Source: Sepiola atlantica (Eukaryota; Mollusca; Cephalopoda; Sepiida; Sepiolidae). Taken from it: a stretch of DNA of 64,000 nucleotides. Below are positions 1 through 11,806 of the stretch, one piece after another. A model generated the notes under the pieces. The model was not told the DNA's origin and made no database searches. It was given only the letters and a program-made list of their open reading frames with translations. The DNA lies in the NCBI GenBank assembly GCA_963556195.1, contig OY744519.1, positions 34,683,801 to 34,747,800 of the forward strand, given 5' to 3'. Made by a program: the position numbers and the translations under genes. Numbering within the stretch: the stretch's first letter is position 1; every line of letters starts with the position of its first letter.

Positions 1-95
1 TGAGTCTGTCATGCTTAATTTTTTTTTATCATGGACATCGCTCCAGACAAGGCATGAAGTCACTTGAGGTAAGGAGTTAACAAGAATAAAAGATG

Positions 96-432
96 ATTAT
101 CGCAAAGACATGAGCTGCCAATTGAGATTAGTCTTGAAAAGACCACGGTTATAGGTAGAAGGAAAACAGTCAGAAGGAAGAGAGTTTGAAGCAGTTCTTG
201 AAAGAAAAAAACTACCGGAATAGAAAGCCGCATTATAACGAAGTATTAGAACAGCGAATTGCTGAAGACAACTTGACTACCGAGTCAAACGGGCTCGAAC
301 AAAGAAAGCCGGGAATAAAACAGACAATTCTTTGAAGAACATATGCTATAATAGTACTGAGATAAGCAACATCACGTCTGTGTAATAGACGGTGCAGAGA
401 AGAAGAAATGGTGGGGCCAACCAAATTATTTG
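96..432 (-). pseudogene. LINE reverse transcriptase C-terminal remnant
   Basis: Decayed 3' end of a non-LTR retrotransposon ORF, read on the minus strand. Around 240-420 it encodes a thumb-like segment including SSLHRLLHRRDVAYLS. After a frame change, at about 120-215, comes FFLSRTASNSLPSDCFPSTY followed by an FKTN-type end. LINE ORF2 proteins of the CR1/Jockey-like group commonly end with an HRR segment, an 'FF.RT...NSLP' segment and an FKSNVN-like tail, and this order is kept here. Stops and frameshifts make it non-functional. Upstream polymerase motifs are absent, so the copy is 5'-truncated. The same tail occurs at 12350-12750, 47528-47940 and 50875-51195. Clade assignment is inference. 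Confidence 0.72.
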
Positions 433-1365
433 TTTTAGAGTTTGTAATACAATTCTGGTCTTTTTGTTATGCGTAAATTTGAACACACATTTTCATAGTT
501 AAGCGTCCAGCTCGAATGCGCGCTTCTTATTCTAATGAAATCCACGCATCTCTATCATAATACTGATCTTCTACATCATATTCGGGGTTAACAACTGTCT
601 AAGGCTGCACTTTGAAGAGCAGTGGTGATTAAGATCATACTGATTCAATTATTTTGCTATTTTATTTAGAAACTTGTGTTTCTATTTTTACTGTAAGGCC
701 ATATGCTGCTTTCTCGACGACCGTCGACCCCAACAGTGGTTATCTGGCCATGTCGTCTGTTGGCGATCGCCGAGGGCGCGAGCACTGGTTTACAAGTATA
801 CAAAATAAAAGCAACAGCAAACTCACAAGAAAAACACAAACTCAGATACATTATGTATAAGTCCTGGAGTCCTGGCTGTGTGTGCGATACCGTCGCGGAG
901 AAAGACCCACACACACTAACGTCCACATCTTCGTCAATATCGGATATCGGTAACGGATATAATTCGTCTGTCGAGTCGTTACCGTCGCTTGGTAGGAGTC
1001 AGCTCATCTCGGGGACTGCTAAGGCTCTTCCCGATCTAATCCCATCTGATCGTTTCGTTTTTCAGCCACCAACTGCCACTAAACAAAACCGTCGTGAAAC
1101 TCAACGGGCGCAAACAACTCTAACTTCTTAATATATTTAGTCATACCGAAAATCCTATGTCCGGTCACTCCGCATCTGACTCCTCATTCTATTTTCCGAT
1201 CGCCTGTGTGCGACTTGATGAATCATTTCCTCGGCTTTGTAGGTGTGGGACAACCCATAGTATCGCACTACAAGCATTTGTTCATGAACTTTGTTTTACA
1301 TCCGTTCAATCATTTCTATGATAAGCCTTGTCTGTCTATGGCTTGGTCACGCTTCAATTTGTAAT
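433..1365. other. unassigned region with one unrecognised 142-codon frame
   Basis: No recognisable gene. The longest open frame is at 703-1131 (+), 142 codons, rich in Ser and Thr, with no domain I know, no signal peptide and no membrane segment. It overlaps an antisense frame and has no visible splice or promoter context. It may be chance or part of a decayed element ORF. Confidence 0.3.
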
Positions 1366-1429
1366 AATATTTTCTTAGTCATGTCAAGCGTAAGTTTGAA
1401 CTAACATTTTTATTAGACTGTCAAACTTT

Positions 1430-1960
1430 AGTTCTAAATAGAAGTAACATAGCCGGAGACCCCTAACAATGCCATCCATGGAATAGTTAATAAAATCCAC
1501 AATCTTTTTATCAATCCAACCATATTTGCTACAAATAAAATCCAGTCTATGCGTGATTCATCCATCATTTTCCAGTCAGTAATATCTAACACTATTTTTT
1601 TATCGCCGTTCAATGATATGCAGGGAGACTTTAGTGAGGTGTGATACTGAATGAGCTTCAGACTCACCGGACTATAACTCCCCATATTTTATATGTGGAA
1701 TTATCTCAAAGATAATATCTTTCAAAACAATCCCAAGACTATTCCTGAACTGAAGTTGGCCATCAGAGTTCAAATCAGCGCAGTGTCAAGAAAGAAGTAT
1801 ATCATAGTTATTGAAAATTGTGCACTGTGTATTCGTGTGTGCTTATCATTTGACAATGATAAAATAATGACTGTTCGATATTTATGAGTGAATCTTAGTG
1901 GAGAAGTCAGTGAAGTTTTTTTGTACTAAGTATGGTTGACTTGCTGAAAAGAATTGTGAA
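1430..1960 (+). pseudogene. Tc1/mariner-superfamily transposase C-terminal remnant (copy 1)
   Basis: Decayed C-terminal part of a DDE transposase of the IS630-Tc1-mariner superfamily. At 1690-1800 the plus strand reads MWNYLKDNIFQNNPKTIPEL, matching the family's usual 'LWGYLKxKVYxNNPxTIxEL' block just after the last catalytic residue. The residues that follow resemble the family's closing helices (IENCALCIRVCL). Just upstream a degraded 'SPDLTP'-like stretch is interrupted by a stop. No N-terminal HTH or catalytic core is readable. A second copy with homologous flanks lies at 50290-50730. The antisense frame over 1434-1685 is a shadow. Confidence 0.72.
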
Positions 1961-2141
1961 TTTTATTAACCATTCCATGGATATAATTTGTGGTGGGTGT
2001 TCATTATGCTGTTAAATATGCGATTTAAATCGGCGAATCTTATTTTAAGTACGCCCACGCATCTCTATTTGAAATGGAATTGTCATCGCAAAACTTACAG
2101 ACCGAATGGACGCATCTTAAGATTCATTCTTGTTTATTTTA

Positions 2142-2149
2142 GTGTGCAT
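2142..2149. repeat. possible 8-bp target-site duplication, left
   Basis: gtgtgcat precedes the left end of the hAT-like element. The right counterpart gtttgtat (7199-7206) matches at 6 of 8 positions. Eight-base duplications are characteristic of hAT insertion. Confidence 0.45.
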
Positions 2150-2439
2150 TAGTGATGGGATGATTGCAATATTTTTCCCGATTCCAATACAATTACCGAT
2201 TCTGTCCTAAATTCCCGAGTCCGATACAATTACCGATTCAGATTCTAAAATCGCCTAAAAAGTAGAATTTCATTCTACTTTTTTGGGCGAAGTGTGATTT
2301 AGCGGAGAGTTCTAATTTTCTTTAAAATATAGATAATTTTCTTTTTAATTTGACAAAATTTTAATGTATTTTATCCAAGATTTTCATTTGAATTTTTCAC
2401 TCCTGAAATTTTTCTACTTATTTACTCGCGCCATTTTTT

Positions 2440-5400
2440 TGCTTTGCTATGTTCCTATTTACCATTTTTTCCTTTGCTATTTTCCTATTTGCCATTATTT
2501 CAGTTGCTGTTTTCTTATTTGCCATTTTTTCCTTTCCTATTTTCCTATTTGCCATTTTTTCCTTTTCTATTTTCCTATTCGCCATTTTTTCCTTTCCTAT
2601 TTTCCTATTTGCCATTTTTTCCTTTTCTATTTTCCTATTCGCCATTTTTTCCTTTGCTATTTTCCTATTTGCCATTTTTTCTTTGCCATTTTTCTATTTG
2701 CCATTTTTTAGTTTGCTATTTTCGTATTTGCAATTTTTTCCTTCTCCTATTTTCCAATCTGCCATTTTTTCCTTTTCTATGTTCCTATTTGCCATTTTTT
2801 CCTATACTATTTTCCTATTTGCAATTTTTTCTTTAAATTTCCTATTTGCCATTTTTTCCTGTACTACTTTTTTTATTTGCAAGTTTTTCTTTGCTATTTT
2901 CCTATTTGCCATTTTTCTTTGCTATATTCCTATTTGCCATTTTTTTTTCTATTTTCCTACGTTCCATTTTTTCTTTGCTATTTTCCTATTTGCCATTTTT
3001 TCTTTGCTATTTTCCTATTTGCCATTTCTTCTTTGCTATTTTTCTTATTTGCCATTTTTTCTTTCCTATTTTCCTATGTTCCATTTTTTCTTTTCTATTT
3101 TCTTATTTGCCATTTTTAACTTCTCCTATTTTCCTATCTGCAATTTTTTCCTTTTCTACTTTCCTATTTTCCATTTTTTCCTATATTATTTTCCATTTGC
3201 CATTTTTTCTTTGCAATTTCCTATTTGCCATTTTTCTTTACTATTTTCCTATTTGCCATTTTTTCCTGTACTATTTTCTTATTTGCCATTTTTTCCTTTG
3301 CTATATTCCTATTTGCCATTTTTTCTTTGCTATTTTCCTATTTGCCATTTTCTCCTTTGCTATTTTTCTTATTTGCCATTTTTTCTTTGCTATTTGTCTT
3401 ATTTGCCATTTTTTCCTTTGCTATTTTCGTATTTGCAATTTTTTTTGTTGCTATTTTCCTATTTGCCATTTTTTCCTTTGCTATTTACTTATTTTCTATT
3501 TTTTCCTTTGCTATTTTCGTATTTGCAATTTTTTCCTTAGCTATTTTCGTATTTGCAATTTTTTCCTTTGCTATTTACTTATTTGCCATTTTTTCCTTTG
3601 CTATTTTCATATTATCAATTTTTCTTTGCTATTTGTCTTATTTGCCATTTGTTCTTTGCTATTTTCCTATTTTCCATTTTTCTTTTCTATTTTCCTATTT
3701 GCAATTTTTTCTTTTCTATTTTCCTACTTGCCATTTTTTCCTTTGCTATTTTCTTATTTGCCATTCCTTCTTTTCTATTTACCTAGCTTCCATTTTTTCT
3801 TTTTAATTTTTTTATTTGCAATTTTTTCTTTTCTCTTTTCCTATTTGCCATTTTTTCCTTTGCTATTTTTCTTATTTGCAATTTTTTATTTTTTATTTTT
3901 CTATGTTCCATTATTTCTTGTCTATTTTCCTATTTGCCATTTTTTCCATTGCTATTTTTCTTATTTGCCATTTTTTTTTGCTATTTTTCTTATTTGCTAT
4001 TTTTTATTTGCTATTTTTCTATTTGCCATTTTTTCCTTAGCAATTTTTCTATTTGCCATTTTTTCCTTTGCTATTTTCCTATTTGCCATTTTTTCTTTGC
4101 TATTTTCCTATTTGCCATTTTTTTTGCTATTTTTCTTATTTGCCATTTTTTCTTTACTATTTTCTTATTTGCCATTTTTTCTTTTGCTGTTTTCCTATTT
4201 GCCATTTGTTCCTTTGCTATTTTTCTTATTCGCCATTTTTTAGTTTGCTATTTTTCTTATTTGCTATTTTTTCTTTGCCATTTTTCTTATTTGCCATTTT
4301 TCTTTGCTATTTTCCTATTTGCCATTTTTTTTTTGCTATTTTCCTATTTGCCATTTTTTCTTTTGCTATTTTCCTATTTGCAATTTTTCTTTGCTATTTT
4401 CCTATTTGCAATTTTTTCTTTTCTATTTTTCTTATTTGCCATTTTCTCTTTGCTATTTTCCTATTTTCCATTTTTCTTATACTATTTTCCTGTTTGCCAT
4501 TTTTCTGTTGCTATTTTTTTTATTTGCCATATTTTCGTTGGTATTTTTCTTATGTTCCATTTTCTCTTTGCTATCTTTCTTATTTGCTATTTTTCTTATA
4601 CTATTTTCCTATTTGCTATTTTTTCCTTTGCTATTACGATATTTGCCATTTTTCCGTTCCTATTTTTTTATTTGCTATTTTTTCTTTGCTATTTTTTTAT
4701 TTGCCATTTTTCTATTTGCCATTTTTTAGTTTGCTATTTTCGTATTTGCAATTTTTTCCTTCTCCTATTTTTTATCTGCCATTTTTTCCTTTTCTGTTTG
4801 CCATTTTTTCCTATACTATTTTCCTATTTGCAATTTTTTCTTTGCAATTTCCTATTTGCCATTTTTTCTTTACTATTTTCCTACTTGCCATTTTTTCTTG
4901 TACTATTTTTCTTATTTGCAATTTTTTCTTTGCTATTTTCCTATTTGTCATTTTTTCTTTGCTATTTTCCTATTTGCCATTTTCCCCTTTGCTATTTTAC
5001 TTATTTTCCATTTTTTCTTTGCTATTTGTCTTATTCGCAATTTTTTCTTTGCTATTTTCGTATTTGCCATTTTTTCCTTTGCTACTTTCCTATTTGCCAT
5101 TTTTCCTTTCTATTTTTCTTACTTGCCATTTTTTCTTTGCTATTTGTCTTATTCGCCATTTTTTCTTTGCTATTTTCCTATTTGCTATTTTTTCCTTTGC
5201 TACTTTCCTATTTGCCATTTTTCTTTGCTATTTTCCTATTTGCCATTTTTTCTTTGCTATTTTTCTTATTCGCCATTTTTTCTTTGCAATTTCCTATTTG
5301 CCATTTTTTCCTTTGCTACTTTCCTATTTTCCATTTTTCTTTGCTATTTTCCTATTTGCCATTTCCTCTTTTGCTATTTTTCTTATTTGCCATTTTTTCT

Positions 5401-6945
5401 TTGTTATTTTCCTATTTGCCATTTTTTCTTTGCTATTTTTTTTATTTGCCATTTTTTCTTTGCTATTTTTCTATTTGCCATTTTTTTTTGCTATTTTCCT
5501 ATTTGCCATTTTTTCTTTTGCTATTTTCCTATTTGCAATTTTTTCTTTGCTATTTTCCTATTTGCAATTTTTTCTTTTCTATTTTTCTTATTTGCCATTT
5601 TCTCTTTGCTATTTTCCTATTTTCCATTTTTCTTATACTATTTTCCTGTTTGCCATTTTTCTGTTGCTATTTTTTTTATTTGCCATTTTTTCGTTGGTAT
5701 TTTTCTTATGTTCCATTTTCTCTTTGCTATCTTTCTTATTTGCTATTTTTCTTATACTATTTTCCTATTTGCTATTTTTTCCTTTGCTATTACGATATTT
5801 GCCATTTTTCCGTTCCTATTTTTTTATTTGCTATTTTTTCTTTGCTATTTTTTTTATTTGCCATTTTTCTATTTGCCATTTTTTAGTTTGCTATTTTCGT
5901 ATTTGCAATTTTTTCCTTCTCCTATTTTTTATCTGCCATTTTTTCCTTTTCTGTTTGCCATTTTTTCCTATACTATTTTCCTATTTGCAATTTTTTCTTT
6001 GCAATTTCCTATTTGCCATTTTTTCTTTACTATTTTCCTACTTGCCATTTTTTCTTGTACTATTTTTCTTATTTGCAATTTTTTCTTTGCTATTTTCCTA
6101 TTTGTCATTTTTTCTTTGCTATTTTCCTATTTGCCATTTTCCCCTTTGCTATTTTACTTATTTTCCATTTTTTCTTTGCTATTTGTCTTATTCGCCATTT
6201 TTCTTTGCTATTTTCGTATTTGCCATTTTTTCCTTTGCTACTTTCCTATTTGCCATTTTTCCTTTCTATTTTTCTTACTTGCCATTTTTTCTTTGCTATT
6301 TGTCTTATTCGCCATTTTTTCTTTGCTATTTTCCTATTTGCTATTTTTTCCTTTGCTACTTTCCTATTTGCCATTTTTCTTTGCTATTTTCCTATTTGCC
6401 ATTTTTTCTTTGCTATTTTTCTTATTCGCCATTTTTTCTTTGCAATTTCCTATTTGCCATTTTTTCCTTTGCTACTTTCCTATTTTCCAATTTTCTTTTG
6501 CTATTTTCCTATTTGCCATTTCCTCTTTTGCTATTTTTCTTATTTGCCATTTTTTCTTTGTTATTTTCCTATTTGCCATTTTTTCTTTGCTATTTTTTTT
6601 ATTTGCCATTTTTTCTTTGCTATTTTTCTATTTGCCATTTTTTCTTTGCTATTTTCCTATTTGCCATTTTTTCTTTTGCTATTTTCCTATTTGCAATTTT
6701 TTCTTTGCTATTTTCCTATTTGCCATATTTTCCTTTGATATTTTTATTATCTGCCATTTTTCTTTGCTATTTTCCTTTTTGCCATTTTTTCTTTGCTATT
6801 TTCCTATTTGGCATGTTTTCTTTGCTATTTCCTAGTTGCCATTATTTTCTTTTGCTATTTTTTAATTTGCCATGTTTTCCTTTGTTATTTTTCTTATTTG
6901 TCATTTTTTCTTTTGCTATTTACCTATTTGCCATTTTTTCCGCGG
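2440..6945. repeat. T-rich minisatellite of ~27-30 bp units, ~4.5 kb
   Basis: Hundreds of imperfect units built on 'cctatttgccattttttc' and 'ctttgctattt'. The left part keeps a strict 30-bp register. Read antisense it gives a 10-residue repeat (MANRKIAKEK). Further right, units vary between about 27 and 30 bp. The plus strand has almost no stop triplets because the unit is rich in T and C, so several apparent reading frames of hundreds of codons cross it. They consist only of F/L/I/Y/S/C/A repeats and are not genes. Confidence 0.95.
4310..6625 (+). repeat. higher-order ~1157-bp tandem duplication inside the minisatellite
   Basis: Distinctive variant strings recur at a constant offset. 'attttttagtttgctatttt' occurs at 4721 and 5878, and 'tttgcaattttttcttttct' near 4405 and 5562, an offset of 1157 in each case. 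The correspondence runs from about 4310 through about 5466 and again to about 6625 with few differences. It is one large recent duplication layered on the 30-bp array. Confidence 0.85.
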
Positions 6946-7198
6946 ACATTTTTACCTTAATTCGTGATCATGCTCTATAAATTTTAGTATCGCTGGTAGT
7001 TTAAAATCAATGGATATTCATCATTTTATCATTAGTACCAGTAATTAAGTTTAAACAAAAATTAAAGTATCGTTTTTTTGAATTGGAAACTAGGTCTGCA
7101 CTTTTTCGATTCCGATTTCGATTCTGATTTTGATACCACCCCCAAAAAAACGTTCCGATTGTTACCATTCCCGATTCTGATTGCTTTTCCCAACACTA

Positions 7199-7206
7199 GT
7201 TTGTAT
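7199..7206. repeat. possible 8-bp target-site duplication, right
   Basis: gtttgtat directly follows the right end of the hAT-like element and pairs with 2142-2149 (two mismatches). Confidence 0.45.
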
Positions 7207-7221
7207 TTATCTTTTCATTAA

Positions 7222-7290
7222 AATGGTGGTCGAGGGATAACGACTCAGATAATGGGATCGGCTGAACCGGGTTCAATTCCAGTCAGATCT
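7222..7290 (+). repeat. tRNA-derived SINE head
   Basis: Has a tRNA-like layout: an A-box-like 'tggtggtcgaggg' and a B-box-like 'gggttcaattcc' about 35 bp apart. These are the two internal RNA polymerase III promoter blocks. Arm pairing is too poor for a working tRNA. It lies immediately right of the hAT-like element. Confidence 0.5.
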
Positions 7291-7628
7291 TTTGTAGATT
7301 GGATGTGGGTATGTAAAAATAGTGTTAAAGACGGATTTGTTCACATAAGGTTAGAGTAAGCAGAGAGGTGAAAAGTTTCATAAGAAGTAAAGGGGTAAGA
7401 CTTAGGATTACATGTCTGGATTTGACGTCCTAGACAGATCGTTCAAAGAGACACGTAGTGATAAACAGAGAAAAGTTTCCTTCTGGCAGTTAGTTGAGCT
7501 GCTTGGATTCCAACGGCTTTTGTCAGATATTGAAAGCTGCTAGATCGACGATACGCCCGAAAAGGTGTGTGTGTGTGGGGGGGGGGATGAAGGAAGAAAA
7601 CGGCAGACGAAAGTTACGTCACTTCTGT

Positions 7629-9648
7629 TCGGGGCCGACCGTGGCCATCGAGAGTTACTACAGGCCGGTTAGCTAGAAAATGACGTCACTGACTTCCGTG
7701 TCAAAACAAGGACCGTAGTAATAACAATAAGAAGGCATTTCGACTTCTCCATTCACTAAATAATCCATCAAAATTCAGGAAATCAACCAATTTTAATGAA
7801 ATTTTCAGGATTTATCAATTAATGATCACGGAATATAATAAATCCATTACTTTATTATAAAGCTTGGTGCAAATGTATTATTTCTTGTAAACAAAAAACA
7901 CCTTTACTAAAGTTATTCAAAATATCAAAACATGTTGACCATACGATATTGTAAATATTTAAAACAAAGCATTAGAAAACTTTAAAAATTGCATGTAAAA
8001 AAAGAAAAGAAAAGAACCCGATTCGATTCATCTTGAAACTGATCTTTATCCAATATAAATTTAAAGAAAATAATAATTCACGATCAAATACTTCAAAAAA
8101 CTGAATTATGAATTACCATTATTTAAACTTCTAACCCAATCAACCGTAAGTAATTCAGACTTTGAAATTTGTTTAAAAATTATACAAAAAAAAGTTCAAT
8201 GTTAACTGTCTGTTTAATAATGGAATCACCAACTCCTATCTTGCTATTAAGAGATAGGTACGTGCAAAATCAAAGGCCTATCCCCAAAATGTAAAAACAT
8301 TTTGACCCTCCCTTCACTTAAAAATTCACCAAGATTCAGGAAATTAACCAATTTTAATGAAATTTTCAATATTTATTAATAAACAAGCACAGGAGATATA
8401 GTGAAACATTTTTTTTTAAATCTTAGTGAAAATGTATTATTTTTTTAAAAATAAAATACACCTTTACTAAACGTATATTTTTATATATATAAAACAAATC
8501 CATGATTTTTTAAAAATGAAAATAAGATCTGTATATGTTTAAAATATTTTTTTTTAAAAACTATTTCGTATATATTACGGAAAATGCCCCTACACTCTTG
8601 TTAATAAAATCAGTATAACTCGAAGAATTAACGATATTATCATTGAATAAAGCATTGTTTAATTAATATCTTTTGTGAAAATTTTGATTAAATATGATGT
8701 TATTATTTCATTTATTTAATCTACAAAAGTACAGAGAAAAGATAAACTATACTACACTTAAGACATCGAAAAAAAGTAATAAAAAAAAATGGAACACTAC
8801 TTTTTTATCAAATAATGAATAAGTAATTCAGACTTGATTTTTTATATAATTAAAAAAAATTCAAACTTACTACACTATATTTAGTCGGTGTAAACATTAT
8901 TACGTGTATCCATATTTGCAGTAATTATTTCTCTTGGAAATCCAAACATATGCAGTAGGCATTTTAACTTTGTGAATTATGAAATGAAATTTTAAAAAGC
9001 GCGAAATTATTTTAAAATTGGTTGATTTCCTGAATTTTGATTCCATTATTAAACAAACAGTTAACATTGAAATTTTTTTTTGTATAATTTTTAAACAAAT
9101 TTCAAAGTCTGAATTACTTACGGTTGATTGGGTTAGAAGTTTAAATAATGGTAATTCATAATTCAGTTTTTTGCAGTATTTGATCGTGAATTATTATTTT
9201 CTTTAAATTTATATTGAATAAAGATCAGTTTCAAGATGAATCGAATCGTGTTCTTTTCTTTTCTTTTTTTACATGCAATTTTTAAAGTTTTCTAATGCTT
9301 TGTTTTAAATATTTACAATATCGTATGGTATGTTTTGATATTTTGAATAACTTTAGTAAAGGTGTTTTTTGTTTACAAGAAATAATACATTTGCACCAAG
9401 CTTTATAATAAAGTAATGGATTTATTATATTCCGTGATCATTAATTAATAAATCCTGAAAATTTCATTAAAATTGGTTGATTTCCTGAATTTTGATGGAT
9501 TATTAAGTGAATGGAGAAGTCGAAATGCCTTCTTATTGTTATTACTACGGTCCTTGTTTTGACACGGAAGTCAGTGACGTCAGAGGGGGGCAGGAAGTTA
9601 GTTGCTTGGCCTGTAGTAACTCTCGGTGGCCACGGGCCGACACGATCT
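7629..9648. mobile_element. ~2 kb foldback element with ~600-bp inverted arms
   Basis: The sequence at 7629-8226 recurs almost perfectly as its reverse complement at 9043-9648. Landmarks include 'tgacgtcactgacttccgtg' near 7681 and its complement ending near 9580, and 'aaagcttggtgcaaatgtat' near 7859 versus its complement near 9394. Only scattered mismatches occur across the arms, implying a young insertion or ongoing conversion. The ~815-bp centre holds no coding region. No transposase is present. Short frames at 7494-7676 and 9511-9732 are by-products. I call it a foldback/MITE-type element. An assembly hairpin artefact is the main alternative, but the arms are not identical. Confidence 0.85.
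8290..8900 (+). repeat. diverged direct copy of the foldback arm unit
   Basis: The spacer contains a degraded direct copy of the left arm. 'aaattcaccaagattcagga' (8321) parallels the stretch at 7760, and 'aagtaattcagactt' occurs at 8821 as at 8150. Another inverted piece of the unit lies at 8990-9042. The element has therefore grown by repeated unit duplication. Confidence 0.6.
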
Positions 9649-9775
9649 CTTTTGTTCCAGATCCTCGGGCGACACAGGTGTGAAAAACGACCGCTGTTGC
9701 CAGCAAGGCAGGCCGGGGGAGTGGAGCAGTAGCACAGAATGACTCATGTAAATCTCTCTCAGTAATTCCATTATC

Positions 9776-9778
<3 letters not shown>

Positions 9779-9816
<38 letters not shown>

Positions 9817-9817
9817 A
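9779..9817. repeat. (TC)n microsatellite
   Basis: A run of tc dinucleotides with two interruptions, just outside the right arm of the foldback element. Confidence 0.95.
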
Positions 9818-10734
9818 GTCTTTACTACTGACTACACACACGTTAAGTTTTCCTGACTTGTCTGTTAAATAAAACTGTTAAAATAACGCAACAACAGCAT
9901 CCGCCTGCTTTTTTTTTAATCAACGCCGAGTTTAACAGTGCGGGCATTAACTAAAACGACGAAACACAAGACACATCAGCCAGCAAGACGAAACACGGGT
10001 GCACCCAGCCCAACGAGGTCAGCGATAATTCAACACTTTTTTCATGCTCCTCCTCCCCGATGAGCAAATGATAAATGCACGTTAAAGAATAAAACATCAA
10101 AGAGAATGATGCCATTGATAAAGTGGTACTTATGCAGTTTACGACCAGTGCTGAAACAGACGTTTCGTCGGCATTTTCCGGTAGTTTATGTAAAAAGCCG
10201 GGAAAAGCCGAATGAAAACTTCGTTGTCTCAAATTAAAAACAGGAAAAATGAAGGAAACAACATTTAAAGCAGTAGAAAACAGTCATTGTATTGTAATCT
10301 TAATGAAAACATTTTTTTTTAACGAAGCAAATATATTGAAACAATTCTTTGTTTCGATGAATTGTTTTATTTTTACTGGTATAGCTTTTGAACCTGACAT
10401 ACTAGGGTAGGGTTAGGTTTTTTTTTGTACCGTTATAGTTAGGGTAAAAAAGAAAACAGTTTATCGCATATTTTTTTGGTAAGGGTTAGGTGAAAAGAAA
10501 GAAACAGTCTTTAGCAATTTCGTCCACCTTAACTTTTTTTAAAAACTAGAGTTTACCCCAGACAAAGCATACTGCCACTAAGACGTAATGCAAACAGACA
10601 TCTCGCCGCACAGCTCCCAACTTAGGATGACCCCAATAACTTATACCCTTATGTGGCTCCTTATGTCTACAGTGGCGGCCTGCCTTGTTTGGGATGAACT
10701 ATGTAAATAATAAAAAAAAACATTGCCTAATGCG

Positions 10735-10802
10735 AGATGTGAACGCTGGTAGATGGCACATTCGAACTGAAAGCGAATTCTTTATCCACACGGCCACCGA
10801 TA
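10735..10802 (-). repeat. tRNA-derived SINE head
   Basis: The minus strand reads 'ggtggccgtgtggataaaga' (A-box-like) followed by 'gcttt' and 'cagttcgaatg' (B-box-like). This pattern is typical of tRNA-derived SINE heads. The spacing is short, suggesting an internal deletion. Confidence 0.5.
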
Positions 10803-10994
10803 AAACAAAAGTATTTCTTCTTTTAAACCCACTCAAACTGTGTTTATAAATTCAGCGTAAGGATAGAAAATTAAAAACTGTTCCCCCCCCCCCGCGCAGA
10901 TGTTAACATTCTGATTGTTTAAAATAAATAAATAAACATAAAGAAACATAAATACAACACAAAAATTCTTATTTTCATCTATATAAATGTACAT

Positions 10995-11332
10995 TTATGG
11001 CAAACGGGACGAGTACCCAACTCAAAGTCAGACACAAACAGTATTGGGTCAGATTTAGTTCCTGATATTAAACTTCATCCGTAATATAACTTCCGGCGAG
11101 AGTTTTTGTTTCCCAAAAAGTATTAATTTATTTATTAAATTGTTAGGTGAAAGTACAGAATAGTTAACACCTAACAATTTAATAAATAAATTAATAAATA
11201 AAAATTAGAACAAACTTGGCAAACCAGAAGAGTAAGCGACCCAAAAAGAAAGTTTTTAATATCAGGAATAAAATCTGACTGAACACCGTTTGCTGCTGAC
11301 TTTGAGTCGGTTACTCTTCTGGTTTGCTACAT
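10995..11332. mobile_element. small foldback MITE
   Basis: A two-layer palindrome. The outer arms (about 10997-11075 and 11257-11332) share 'ctcaaagtcag', a 'gtcagattt' block and 'cctgatatta' in inverted orientation. The inner arms 'ttaatttatttattaaattg' (about 11123) and its complement (about 11173) enclose a ~25-bp loop. A partial direct copy of the terminus ('ggcaaaccagaagagtaagc') lies at about 11218. No coding sequence. Confidence 0.7.
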
Positions 11333-11749
11333 TTATCAAATAGTTTTCTATCCACTTTTAATATAAACATTGTTTCTTCAAAGTAAACACTATACGAAAA
11401 ACTAATGATGCTTTGACGCGAAAAACGATTCCTTCGTAAAGGATTCAAACAGCAATAAAAAGATTTTTACTTATTCTTATTCTTTAGCTGAACTTATTTC
11501 GTTTTCTTACTGCTAGTAAAAAGATTCAGATTATTATAAGTAAAAGTCAGTCATAGAAGTTTTTCAAAGCGGGGGTTTTCTTTAGTTGGGGCAAAGTGAG
11601 GCTTCGGGCATTGGTGGTGAAAGAGAGAATCTTAGTTTCAGATGTAATAAAACTAACCCGATAAATTTTTCCCATTGCAACGCGTGCTCCAGTCCGGAAG
11701 AGAAAGAATCAGCTTTAGATAATTTGGGATCCCCCCCCCCCCCGTCCCT

Positions 11750-11806
11750 GCATGTTTTCTTTTTTTGACATATTTCCTCGATATGTTTCTTGGTTAAAAT
11801 TAAAAT
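11750..11806 (+). repeat. short dispersed repeat (copy 1)
   Basis: 'gcatgttttcttttt', 'tgacatattt' and 'cgatatgt' recur in the same order and spacing at 13222-13265. A poly-C run (11731-11742) sits just before it. Family unknown. Confidence 0.45.

Larger units (their letters stand above)
2150..7198. mobile_element. non-autonomous hAT-like element carrying a minisatellite
   Basis: The left end begins TAGTGATGGGATGATTGCAA and the inverted right end reads TAGTGTTGGGAAAAGCAATC. These are imperfect terminal inverted repeats of the TAGTG(A/T)TGGG type usual for hAT elements. Both subterminal regions contain repeated 'CCGATTC' motifs (2185-2260 and 7098-7180), another hAT-like trait. Imperfect 8-bp duplications flank the ends. 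The interior is almost entirely the T-rich minisatellite, with no transposase. I infer an internally deleted element in which a short internal repeat expanded to ~4.5 kb. Confidence 0.6.

Noticed and set aside
703..1131. 142-codon frame as a host gene
   Set aside because: No recognised domain, codon pattern unremarkable, overlapped by an antisense frame. Kept only as a note.
1434..1685. 83-codon minus-strand frame
   Set aside because: Shadow of the plus-strand transposase remnant, which matches a known family.
2364..6980. Very long open frames (up to 975 codons) that look like multi-pass membrane proteins
   Set aside because: They are translations of the T-rich minisatellite, open in several plus-strand frames at once, with only F/L/I/Y/S/C/A repeats and no domain.
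10395..10495. Interstitial telomere repeat (tagggttagg, ttagggt, aagggttagg)
   Set aside because: Only three scattered TTAGGG-like hits with unrelated sequence between them.
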